From JBBTIS01 sp038059855 (GTDB lineage Bacteria; Elusimicrobiota; Elusimicrobia; JACQPE01): DNA of 41,505 nucleotides. Made by a program: the position numbers and the translations under genes. Within the stretch, counting starts at the first letter, position 1, and every line of letters begins with the position of its first letter. The notes beneath the pieces are model-generated. The model was given only the letters and a program-made list of their open reading frames with translations, did no database searches and had not been told where the DNA came from. The stretch is taken from the NCBI GenBank assembly GCA_964357255.1, contig CAYHKQ010000008.1, positions 1-41,505 on the forward strand, given 5' to 3'. Shown piece by piece: positions 1-6,976 of this stretch.

Positions 1-27
1 CGGGGCTCCTTAAATCCCCTCCCGGCG

Positions 28-1785
28 ATGGGCAAGGCTCCCAATTTGCTTGCGGGCCCGGGCAGGGGGCGGGCCGGGCCATGGGGGGGTGTTTTGATTT
101 TGCGTTTGGCCGCGTTGCTTAGCCTGGGCCGTTTTATGTCGGGACGGGGTTCCCTTCAGCCTGAGCTTTTCACTCTTTTTTTTCTTGTTATTTTTTTCTG
201 TCTTCGCGACCGGTTGATGGCTATATGGATGGGAAGCGGGAAGCGGGAAGCGGGAAGCGAACAAATTATCCGCTATTCGCCCCGCGCCCCGCACTGCACG
301 CTTTTGGCCGCTTGTTATATCCTGCTTTTTGCCCTTTGGGTTAATATTCACGGCGGGTTTGTTTGGGCTTTGGGTCTGCTGGGTTTGGAGTTTTTGGGGG
401 CCAGCGTCGGAGCGCTGAATGTCTGGTATAAATGTCGAATTCGCGGGGAGAGTTCCTGGACCGAAAGCAGTGGTGAGATAAAAAATGCGTTTCGGACAAT
501 GGTTGGTTTGGTTGTTTTAGGCAGTATGGGCCTTGCCGCCACCTTGGTCAATCCTTATGGAATTAAGATTCATCAATTTATTTTCGGCCTTCTCGGCGAG
601 CTTTCCAACATTTCCGGGCTGATCCAGGAGTGGCAGCCGGTGGAGTTTTATTTTGCAGGGAGTGTTTATTGCTATGGGTTTTTGCTATTGACCTTGATTC
701 TTTTGATGGCAAGGTGGTTTAAAGGCATGGGTTTTTATTTTACCGGAGTCATTCTTGTTTTATTTTTTGGTTTTTCCATGTCTAGCCATATCCGGCATCT
801 GGCTCTTTTTGGGCTTATGACCATGCCGGTTTTTTTAGAGACATTGTGGTTGTTGTTGCCGCGCGCCGTTAAGGAATTTGAATGGGCAGTCGTTTTAAAG
901 TTTAAGGAGAATTTAATGAGATTGCTTCCATTCGCGGAGCGAATGGACGAAGGGAGTCCCGCAGGGACGCGACGTCGCTCCTCTCGCAACGACAAGGGGA
1001 ATTTTCGGTATGCCGTGCCGGCCGGGGCGCTGGTTTTATTTTTGGCGTCATCGGCCCAGTCAGGGTATCATTTGGCCCGGCGCGATTGGCTCATGGCTCG
1101 CAATCTGTGGGCTTTAAAGGGCATTCCCCGCAATCATGTGGCCCAGGTCAATTATCCGGAACTGGCCTTTCGGTTTCTTGAGAAATATCCTGATTTGCTT
1201 AGTCTTAAAATAATGACCGAATGGGGATGGGGGGGCTACGGCATTTGGAGGCTTCATGACAAGGGCGCCCGATTTTATTATGACGGACGGTATCTTTTTC
1301 ATGATTTTCTGATCAGGGATTCCGCAAAGGCCTTGCAAGCCGATCAGTGGTCCGGCTATCTGCGCTCCCAAGGGGTCGAGCTTTGCGTCTTGGCTCATCC
1401 AGGCCTTTCGAGTCTTCAAGCATTCAGGACCATGAAAGCCGACGGCCGCGGCTACGAGAGTTCCCTTCGCACCTGGACGGCCGTTGCCTATCCCGCTTCG
1501 GAATGGGCGATGATTTGGTGGGACCATTTATGCGTCGTTTTCCTGCGCCGCGACCGGCGGCCCAAGAGCCTGGGCGAGAATGTTGAATACAAAAGTCGCC
1601 TAAACATAGATCCCCTTCTGGTGGAGAAGCAGTTTAAAGAAAAAAAGATCGCCCGCGGCGATCTTTTGCGCGAGCTCAATCGTAACAGAGAGGAAGCCGG
1701 CGTCAACCATCGCAACCTGGGCTTTCTCCATTGGGTCAGAAGTTGGACGCCCCCTTTGAACACATCTCGTCAAAGTCGGGATTAA
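28..1785 (+). CDS. Multi-pass membrane protein, GT-C-like, 5'-damaged paralogue of the gene at 2745
   Basis: The protein (585 aa as read) aligns with the 649-residue product at 2745 from about residue 30 onward. Shared blocks are QPELFTL, NIHGGFVWAL, the loop VNPYGIKIHQF, EWQPVEF, and the C-terminal WGGYGIWRLHDKGARFYYDG and AYPASEWAMIWWDH. About ten hydrophobic segments are visible. Roughly the first 105 residues of the paralogue are missing, including the NPDLFWHL loop. They are replaced by a Gly/Pro/Arg-rich stretch translated from G/C-rich DNA at about 40-95, which looks like assembly damage or a true truncation. Repeat-derived sequence is present at residues 68-77 (GGGAAGC x4) and about 305-325. 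Function is unknown; a polytopic glycosyltransferase-like role is inferred from topology only. Confidence 0.6.
   Translation: MGKAPNLLAGPGRGRAGPWGGVLILRLAALLSLGRFMSGRGSLQPELFTLFFLVIFFCLRDRLMAIWMGSGKREAGSEQIIRYSPRAPHCTLLAACYILLFALWVNIHGGFVWALGLLGLEFLGASVGALNVWYKCRIRGESSWTESSGEIKNAFRTMVGLVVLGSMGLAATLVNPYGIKIHQFIFGLLGELSNISGLIQEWQPVEFYFAGSVYCYGFLLLTLILLMARWFKGMGFYFTGVILVLFFGFSMSSHIRHLALFGLMTMPVFLETLWLLLPRAVKEFEWAVVLKFKENLMRLLPFAERMDEGSPAGTRRRSSRNDKGNFRYAVPAGALVLFLASSAQSGYHLARRDWLMARNLWALKGIPRNHVAQVNYPELAFRFLEKYPDLLSLKIMTEWGWGGYGIWRLHDKGARFYYDGRYLFHDFLIRDSAKALQADQWSGYLRSQGVELCVLAHPGLSSLQAFRTMKADGRGYESSLRTWTAVAYPASEWAMIWWDHLCVVFLRRDRRPKSLGENVEYKSRLNIDPLLVEKQFKEKKIARGDLLRELNRNREEAGVNHRNLGFLHWVRSWTPPLNTSRQSRD
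231..258 (+). repeat. Four tandem copies of GGGAAGC inside a gene
   Basis: Four perfect copies of the heptamer GGGAAGC lie end to end in the reading frame of the first membrane protein, encoding Gly-Lys-Arg-Glu-Ala-Gly-Ser. The same heptamer builds the hairpin arms in the paralogue at 3262-3332, at the equivalent site of the protein. Here the right-hand arm (about 270-295, CCGC-rich) is much decayed. Confidence 0.85.
929..981 (+). repeat. Nested palindromic element inserted in a coding frame
   Basis: The segment contains three small hairpins: CATTCGC-GGA-GCGAATG (929-945), GTCCC-GCA-GGGAC (956-968) and GCGACGTCGC (969-978). An outer pair, GGAGCGA (936-942) with TCGCTCC (975-981), also fits. 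It encodes a charged stretch (about residues 305-325) that has no counterpart in the paralogue, so it looks like an in-frame insertion. Confidence 0.6.
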
Positions 1786-1801
1786 TTTCTTGACGGACCT
1801 T

Positions 1802-1981
1802 AGGACCCGTCCACAAATAACCTATACATCTTGCATCCCATCTTTTGGTCATCTTTGAACGCGCCTCAATCGAAAAAGCCTCAAAATAGCTCTGCTATTC
1901 CTCGGCTTTGTCTCAATCGTTGCGTCCAAATCTGACCAAAATCTGGGCGCAATCTGTATAGGTTATTTGTGGACGGGTCCT
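1802..1981. repeat. 180-bp imperfect palindrome (MITE-like or long hairpin) between convergent genes
   Basis: The first 27 bases (AGGACCCGTCCACAAATAAC onward) and the last 27 are perfect reverse complements. The inner sequence also pairs across a centre at AATAGC-TCT-GCTATT (1885-1899) with mismatches, so nearly the whole segment can fold into one hairpin. It fills the gap between a plus-strand gene ending at 1785 and a minus-strand gene whose TAA stop is at 1981-1983. No transposase is encoded. It could act as a bidirectional terminator or be a non-autonomous mobile element; copy number elsewhere is unknown. Confidence 0.85.
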
Positions 1982-2661
1982 TAATGGACTTTGAACGCCG
2001 CGATCCAGTGATAGGCGCAGGCGTTCAGGGGCACGCCGTGGACGCCGAGGGGTTGGAAGCGGCCTTGGCAGGATTCAATGAGCCGATTCGTTGAGATTTC
2101 GTTGCGGTGCCAATCTTCGAGCATGTTGTCGGACATGGCGTAGCGGCCGGCGATGAATTTTTTAAGCCCCAGGGCCAGAATCACGCGCTTGGTCCTGTTG
2201 ATGAGTTTTTCATTGGGAATGGTAATAACCACGCGGGCGCCGGGCCGGGCCACGCGGTAAATCTCGTCAAGAACGGCCCGAGGGTCTAAGACGTGCTCTA
2301 AGACTTCCGAGCAGACGATCCGGTCGAACGACCGGTCGGGAAAGGGTAAAAATTCCGCGCCTCCTTTGATGATTTGAATATGGATTAAGCCTGCCGCGCG
2401 TTCCTTGGCTTTATCCAGAAGCGTGTCGCAGAGGTCCAGGCCCACTACGCGGTTGCCGCTCAGAGCGGCTAAGAGATTGCCGCTACCGCAGCCGACATCG
2501 AGAACGTCGTCAGAAGGCCGAACCTCTAACGCCCGTCGGGCCGCCTCCAAGCGCATGGCCTCTATTCGGCGGATGAAAAATCCGGACTTCGTGATAAACG
2601 CGTCCGGATCATGCCGGCGCGCCATCTCCTCATTCCATGCGGCGTGTTCTTGAAGATTCAT
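1981..2661 (-). CDS. SAM-dependent class I methyltransferase (Methyltransf_11 type)
   Basis: This 226-residue protein shows the class I SAM-binding fold: motif I VLDVGCGSGNLLA at about residues 53-65, the acidic end of strand 2 in VVGLDLCDTLLDKA, and FDRIVCSEVLEHV before the post-motif helix and ITIPNEK. The substrate cannot be read from sequence; relatives methylate small molecules, quinones or sugars. It is transcribed away from the membrane protein at 2745 with an 83-bp intergenic region. Its stop codon overlaps the end of the 180-bp palindrome. Placement between two paralogous polytopic proteins suggests an envelope role, which is inference. Confidence 0.85.
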   Translation of the reverse strand: MNLQEHAAWNEEMARRHDPDAFITKSGFFIRRIEAMRLEAARRALEVRPSDDVLDVGCGSGNLLAALSGNRVVGLDLCDTLLDKAKERAAGLIHIQIIKGGAEFLPFPDRSFDRIVCSEVLEHVLDPRAVLDEIYRVARPGARVVITIPNEKLINRTKRVILALGLKKFIAGRYAMSDNMLEDWHRNEISTNRLIESCQGRFQPLGVHGVPLNACAYHWIAAFKVH

Positions 2662-2744
2662 TATCCGAGGCTGATTGCCGAACGCTTACGATTCATTTAA
2701 TACGTTTCTCTTGCGGTATTAGACAAAAATGGTAGGGTAAGGCC

Positions 2745-4694
2745 ATGTCGGGTGAGAGCCAAAACGCAAGCCGTCAGGGGCGGATTTTCTTTGCGGCCAG
2801 TTTTTATTTTCTTTTTATTTGCGTTTTTGTTTCTCTGCTTTTTCCGGAGTTTAATCCGGATTTGTTCTGGCACTTGGCCGCGGCGAGGAAGGCCGATCAG
2901 TTGGGGCGTCTGTTATTGAGCTGGGAGACGTTTTCTTTTACGAAGCCGGGGACTTTTTGGATCAATTATGAGTGGCTGTTTGAGTGGATCGTCTGGAAAC
3001 TTCATCAGTGGGGGGATTTTCGGGCTCTTGTGTTGGCCCGGGCCGGGCTCGTCACGCTGACGGTTGTCGCGGCGGACCAATATGTGGCGCGCCGGCTTGA
3101 TTTGACGGCAGTCACGGTGAAAAACCTGGCCGCGCGCCTGTCTAGCATTGTGATGATTTATGCCTTTCTTGCCACTCGGGCCACGATGCAGCCGGAATTG
3201 TTTACTTTGTTGTTTCTAGGCGTGTTTTTTGGGCTTCGAGACCGGTTTATAGATATATTAGCGGGAATCGGGAAGCGGGACGCGGGAAGCGGGTTCTTCC
3301 AACGCCTCCCGCCTCCCGCTTCCCGCTTCCCGATTTTTATTGCCGCTTATGCGGCGCTATTGGCTTTGTGGGCCAATATTCACGGCGGGTTCGTTTTGGC
3401 CCTTGGTATTTTGGGTCTTCAGTTAATAGGTAGCGCTATTTCTATGGCCAATGCCTGGTTTGGCTGGCGCGTTGACCGGGAGCTTACGCAGGAGCAATAT
3501 CAGCGCCGTCGTTCGCATGAGCGGCTGCGCCTCTGGGCGCTGGCGGCCTTGGGCATGATCGGCCTAGCGGCCACGCTGATTAACCCATACGGGATCGAGG
3601 TTTACAAAGTCATTATCAAGCATCTTCGTGACGCTCCTTTTATTTCCAACGTGATTATGGAGTGGCAACCGACCCGGTTTGATCAGGCCGGAACCTGGCG
3701 CTATTGGGGAGTATTTTTCTTCGCCATTTCCGTCTTGATTACGAGCTGGATTGTTACTAGAAAATTTGATTTTGAGGGGACGTTCGTCGTTTTGGCGTTC
3801 GGCCTTTTCGCGCAAAAGCATATTCGCAACATCGCTCTTTTTGGGTTGGTTTCCATGCCGGTTTTGTGGCAGGCGGTGTTGCCGCTGGTGGAATCCTGGC
3901 GCTGGCCGGGATTCTCTCGCGCCGGTTGGCCGCGTCGCGTTTTTTGGCAAAGCGCGGCCCTTGCGCTCATGGCCTTGGGCGTGGCGGGTTCAGGATATTT
4001 TTTAGCGAAGCAGGGCTGGACGGCCGGCCGCAATCTTGCGCGCTACAGGGGCCTTCCGCGCGCGTATCTTTCCGCTGGAAATTATCCCGAGCTTGCGTGC
4101 CAGTTTTTAGAGCGTTATCCCGAATTGCTCAAGCTCAATATTTGGACCGAATGGGGATGGGGCGGATTTTGTATCTGGAGACTGCATGACAAGGGCGCGC
4201 GTTTCTTTTTTGACGGACGTTACATTTTCCATAACGAGCTTCACGAGTTGATGCACCATGCGGAGAATTCAAATGATTGGGGGCGCTACATCAAATCCCG
4301 GGATGTGGAGCTGGCCATTGTCAAGCATCCCGAACTTGACGAGTATCAGCCGGCGCGCACTCTAAAAATTAATGGACGCGGTTATGACCAGGCATTAAGG
4401 AGTTGGCGGGCCATGGCCTATCCTGCGTCCGATTGGGCGCTGGTATGGTGGGATAACGCGAGCTTGGTTTTTTTGCGGCGCGGCCAGTGGCCCAAGAGCC
4501 TGCCGGCGTCCGTCGAGTACGCGAGCCGTTTGGCGGTTGATCCTTTTTGGGTCGAATATCAGGTCAGAAAAAAATGGCTTAAGCCTGAAGATTTGCTCGC
4601 CGAATTAAAGCGCAATGGCCGGGAGGCGGGGTGGAATTTTCGTAATTTGGCTTTCGTAAGAATTGTAACCGGCTGGCAATCCGGAAAATTTTGA
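2745..4694 (+). CDS. Multi-pass membrane protein, GT-C-like, unknown function
   Basis: The 649-residue protein has about ten to twelve hydrophobic helices. The first (residues 14-34) is followed by an acidic loop, FNPDLFWHLAAARKADQ, and then ETFSFTKPG and WINYEWLFEWI. Further conserved blocks are QPELFTLLFLGVFFGLRDR, NIHGGFVLALGIL, LINPYGIEVYK and EWQPTRF, and a soluble C-terminal part carries WGGFCIWRLHDKGARFFFDG. This resembles polytopic GT-C-type or PMT-like proteins found in uncultivated bacteria, but no activity can be assigned. Residues about 174-197 (GKRDAGSGFFQRLPPPASRF) are encoded by a short-tandem-repeat hairpin and interrupt the membrane part between helices. The start is ATG, shortly after a GGGTAAGG stretch. 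Confidence 0.75.
   Translation: MSGESQNASRQGRIFFAASFYFLFICVFVSLLFPEFNPDLFWHLAAARKADQLGRLLLSWETFSFTKPGTFWINYEWLFEWIVWKLHQWGDFRALVLARAGLVTLTVVAADQYVARRLDLTAVTVKNLAARLSSIVMIYAFLATRATMQPELFTLLFLGVFFGLRDRFIDILAGIGKRDAGSGFFQRLPPPASRFPIFIAAYAALLALWANIHGGFVLALGILGLQLIGSAISMANAWFGWRVDRELTQEQYQRRRSHERLRLWALAALGMIGLAATLINPYGIEVYKVIIKHLRDAPFISNVIMEWQPTRFDQAGTWRYWGVFFFAISVLITSWIVTRKFDFEGTFVVLAFGLFAQKHIRNIALFGLVSMPVLWQAVLPLVESWRWPGFSRAGWPRRVFWQSAALALMALGVAGSGYFLAKQGWTAGRNLARYRGLPRAYLSAGNYPELACQFLERYPELLKLNIWTEWGWGGFCIWRLHDKGARFFFDGRYIFHNELHELMHHAENSNDWGRYIKSRDVELAIVKHPELDEYQPARTLKINGRGYDQALRSWRAMAYPASDWALVWWDNASLVFLRRGQWPKSLPASVEYASRLAVDPFWVEYQVRKKWLKPEDLLAELKRNGREAGWNFRNLAFVRIVTGWQSGKF
3262..3332. repeat. 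Short-tandem-repeat hairpin (GGGAAGC arms) inside a coding frame
   Basis: The left arm (3262-3293) is made of GGGAATC, GGGAAGC, GGGACGC and GGGAAGC units. The right arm (3305-3332) is their reverse complement (CCCGCCT, CCCGCTT, CCCGCTT), with a loop around TTCTTCCAACG. The element keeps the frame of the surrounding membrane protein and adds about 24 residues. The first paralogue carries four copies of the same heptamer at the homologous site, so the insertion may predate the duplication or the site may be a repeated target. Confidence 0.85.
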
Positions 4695-4710
4695 CGGTTA
4701 ATTTATGGGC

Positions 4711-4929
4711 AAGGGTTTAGTCTGGGCAAGCCTCCCAACCCCGCGCCCCGGGAACCAGGACCCGGGGGTGGCGCGCGCGCCCCGGGGGGGGGGGGGCCCG
4801 CGGGGGGGGGNNNNNNNNNNCCAACCCCCCCACCCCCCCCCCCCGCCCCCCGGCCCGGGGGGGCCCCCCCCGGGGGGGGGGGGCCCCCCCCCCCCCGGGG
4901 GGGGGGGGGCCGCCCCAGACTAAACCCTT
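4711..4929. other. Assembly gap in poly-G/poly-C DNA flanked by a 16-bp inverted repeat
   Basis: Ten Ns at 4811-4820 sit in long homopolymer runs of G and C that look like failed sequencing rather than biology. The flanks are AAGGGTTTAGTCTGGG (4711-4726) and its exact reverse complement CCCAGACTAAACCCTT (4914-4929). A strong hairpin or GC-rich palindromic repeat at this place could explain the failure, or the flanks could be a fold-back artefact. No gene can be supported between 4694 and 4962. Confidence 0.8.
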
Positions 4930-4961
4930 TCATTTATGGCATAATTAAAATTACTGACTTT

Positions 4962-5714
4962 ATGGGCGGGCATAGTCACTGGGCAGGCATCAAACACAAA
5001 AAAGGCTTGGCGGATGCCAAGCGCGGCAAGATGTTTACCCGGCTCATTCGAGAAATCGTCATTGCCACGCGCGAAGGCGGGCCCAGCGCCGAGGGTAATC
5101 CCCGCTTAAGAAAAGCCATCGAAGACGCGCGCTCAGCCAATATGCCCTCGGATAACGTGGAGCGCGCTATGTTGCGCGGACAGGGCAAGCTTCCCGGCGC
5201 CGTGATCGAGGAAGTTGTTTTCGAGGGCTATGGCCCCAGCGGCGTGGCCGTCATGGTCGAGGCCACGACGGACAATAAAAACCGCACTACCTCCGAAATC
5301 CGCAAGATTTTCAATTCCTGCGGAGGCAGTTTGGGCGAGCAGGGTTGCGTGTCTTGGGTGTTTCAAGCTAAGGGGTATTTCGAGGTTGAGAAAGCCAAAG
5401 TGGCTGAGGACAAGCTTTACGAAATTGCGATCGAGGCCGGCGCCGAGGACGTCAAAACCGAGGAGGCCGAGATTTACACGGTCATCACCTCCTTGGTTGA
5501 TTTTGACAGGGTCAAGAAGGCCCTTGAGGCTCAAAGTATTCCCCTGGCCTCGGCCGAGGCTACCAAGATTCCCACCACCGAAATGAAGATTGATGGCGAG
5601 GCCGCCCAGAAAGTCCTTTCCCTCATGGAAAACCTCGAAGAACACGACGACGTAAAAAACGTCTACGCCAACTACAACGTCCCCGACGAACTGCTCAGCA
5701 AGCAGAGCGGTTGA
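4962..5714 (+). CDS. yebC: YebC/TACO1-family translation factor (PmpR-like)
   Basis: The 250-residue protein starts with the family hallmark GGHSHWAGIKHKKGLADAKRGK and continues with NPRLRKAIEDARSANMPSDNVERA and EGYGPSGVAVMVEATTDNKNRT. All three domains are present at normal length. YebC proteins are cytoplasmic; reported roles are relief of ribosome stalling at proline-rich stretches and, in some species, transcriptional regulation. The gene lies 30 bp upstream of ruvC, and yebC-ruvC-ruvA-ruvB is a common arrangement. The ATG fits the family N-terminus. A possible -10 (CATAAT, about 4940) lies upstream, but the expected -35 falls in damaged sequence. Confidence 0.97.
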   Translation: MGGHSHWAGIKHKKGLADAKRGKMFTRLIREIVIATREGGPSAEGNPRLRKAIEDARSANMPSDNVERAMLRGQGKLPGAVIEEVVFEGYGPSGVAVMVEATTDNKNRTTSEIRKIFNSCGGSLGEQGCVSWVFQAKGYFEVEKAKVAEDKLYEIAIEAGAEDVKTEEAEIYTVITSLVDFDRVKKALEAQSIPLASAEATKIPTTEMKIDGEAAQKVLSLMENLEEHDDVKNVYANYNVPDELLSKQSG

Positions 5715-5744
5715 AAAGGTTCAAAACCCCTTTAACCTTGCGCC

Positions 5745-6260
5745 ATGATCGTCCTTGGCATTGATCCCGGCTGGGGGCGTTGCGGGTGGGCGAAAATTAG
5801 AGCGGGGGATCGCGAGAGCGCAAGAGCGGGGGACGGAAAACCGGAACTCTTGAAATTGGGGTTAATTTCCACTGAACCTGGAAAGCCGAAGGCGGAGCGG
5901 TTGGCGGAGTTGTTTGGGCAGATCGAGCGGTTGATTCGGCAAAATCCAAAACCTGATTCAATGGCTATCGAGGAGGTTCATTTGCCTCCCCAGGGTATTC
6001 GAATTTCTAATTTACTTGGCCTGGGCGAGGCTCGGGGGGTGATTCTCTTGGCCGCCGGCCGCGCGGGATTGGGTCTCGCTGAAATTCATCCTTTGGCCGT
6101 GAAAACCACTATCACGGGTTCCTCCAGGTCCCGCAAAGAAGACGTGGCCCGATTTCTGAAATTTTTGCTCAAAGGCGTCGAAGCCAAAGGGGTGGATGAC
6201 ACCACGGATGCGATTGCCATCGCTCTCACCGCGATTTTGACCAAGCGTAACTTTCGTTGA
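5745..6260 (+). CDS. ruvC: Holliday junction endonuclease RuvC
   Basis: This 171-residue nuclease resolves Holliday junctions with RuvAB. The four acidic catalytic positions are visible: D7 in GIDPG, E76 or E77 in MAIEEVH, and D152 and D155 in VDDTTDAIA, with the 3-residue spacing of the E. coli D138/D141 pair. Residues about 19-33 (RAGDRESARAGDGKP) form an extra stretch between strands 1 and 2. They are encoded by a duplicated 14-base sequence with a 24-base period, so the insertion keeps the frame. The rest is of normal length. The gene belongs to a yebC-ruvCAB cluster, with ruvA starting 29 bp downstream. Confidence 0.96.
   Translation: MIVLGIDPGWGRCGWAKIRAGDRESARAGDGKPELLKLGLISTEPGKPKAERLAELFGQIERLIRQNPKPDSMAIEEVHLPPQGIRISNLLGLGEARGVILLAAGRAGLGLAEIHPLAVKTTITGSSRSRKEDVARFLKFLLKGVEAKGVDDTTDAIAIALTAILTKRNFR
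5799..5836 (+). repeat. Direct repeat inserted in-frame in ruvC
   Basis: AGAGCGGGGGATCG (5799-5812) recurs as AGAGCGGGGGACGG (5823-5836). The 24-base period, a multiple of three, encodes two similar peptides beginning RAGD. The intervening GCGAGAGCGCAAGAGC is also 8-mer-like, resembling the short-tandem-repeat elements elsewhere in the window. No second arm is seen. Confidence 0.7.
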
Positions 6261-6289
6261 GTCGCTAAATCCTGTATTCTGTAACCATT

Positions 6290-6973
6290 ATGTACGCTTA
6301 CCTGCGGGGAAATATCGTTTCGGTTCGTTATAGGGAGAAGGGCGAGCCGTGCGAGGCGTGGCTTGAGGCCGGAGGGATCGGCTTTCGAGTTCATGTGGCG
6401 GCATCAACGGCGAGGAGCCTCGGCGCTGGTCAGGAGGCTACGCTTTACGTGAGTCAATCCGCGGCTATGTACGGGGGGGAAACAACGCTGTACGGATTTT
6501 TGTCGGATGACGAGCGGCGGCTTTTCGAGCTTCTTTGGGGCATTCCGGGCGCCGGGGCCAAGAAGGCCTTGGATTATTTTGACAAGGTCAAGGAAAAATC
6601 TCCGTTGCGTTTTTTGCAGGCGTTGGCGCGTGAGGACGCGAAATTTTTAACGGCCTTTTTTGGTTTTACCGCCAAGACGGCCGGCAGAATGATCGCGCAA
6701 CTCAAAGAGAAGGCCGAACCCCTTCTTCAGGAATTTTCCGCCGCGCCGGCCGAAGCGGCCCTCCCGTTTGCCAGCGCCGCAGGCTCAGCAGGCGCGGATG
6801 ACGGCGATCTTTGGCAACGATCGAGGAACGCTCTGGCGTCGCTGGGATTTGACGCAAGGGAATCCGCCGGCGCGCTCAATGCGATTTTAGGCCATCCGAG
6901 CCTGCAACCGCGAACCCTGGAATCTTTGGTCAAGGAGGCGATCCGCGAGCTTTCTTTAAAGCGCGCCGCATGA
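6290..6973 (+). CDS. ruvA: Holliday junction branch migration protein RuvA
   Basis: The 227-residue protein begins MYAYLRGNIVSV, the typical RuvA domain I start. It continues with GGIGFRVHV, LYGFLSDDERRLFELLWGIPGAGAKKALD (first helix-hairpin-helix region), a second HhH-like segment around FFGFTAKTAGRMIAQLKEK, a flexible Ala-rich linker (about residues 145-165), and a domain III that ends ESLVKEAIRELSLK. The tetramer binds four-way junctions and loads RuvB. ATG is the start, and ruvB begins 3 bases after the stop, so co-translation with ruvB is likely. The family GVGxKxA motif reads GAGAKKA. Confidence 0.95.
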   Translation: MYAYLRGNIVSVRYREKGEPCEAWLEAGGIGFRVHVAASTARSLGAGQEATLYVSQSAAMYGGETTLYGFLSDDERRLFELLWGIPGAGAKKALDYFDKVKEKSPLRFLQALAREDAKFLTAFFGFTAKTAGRMIAQLKEKAEPLLQEFSAAPAEAALPFASAAGSAGADDGDLWQRSRNALASLGFDARESAGALNAILGHPSLQPRTLESLVKEAIRELSLKRAA

Positions 6974-6976
6974 CTT

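Noticed and set aside
1802..1981. Insertion sequence with transposase
   Set aside because: At 180 bp there is no room for a transposase, and no long frame fits.
4703..4933. Open frames rich in Gly and Pro on both strands around the gap
   Set aside because: They are translated from homopolymer runs and Ns, so they are artefacts.
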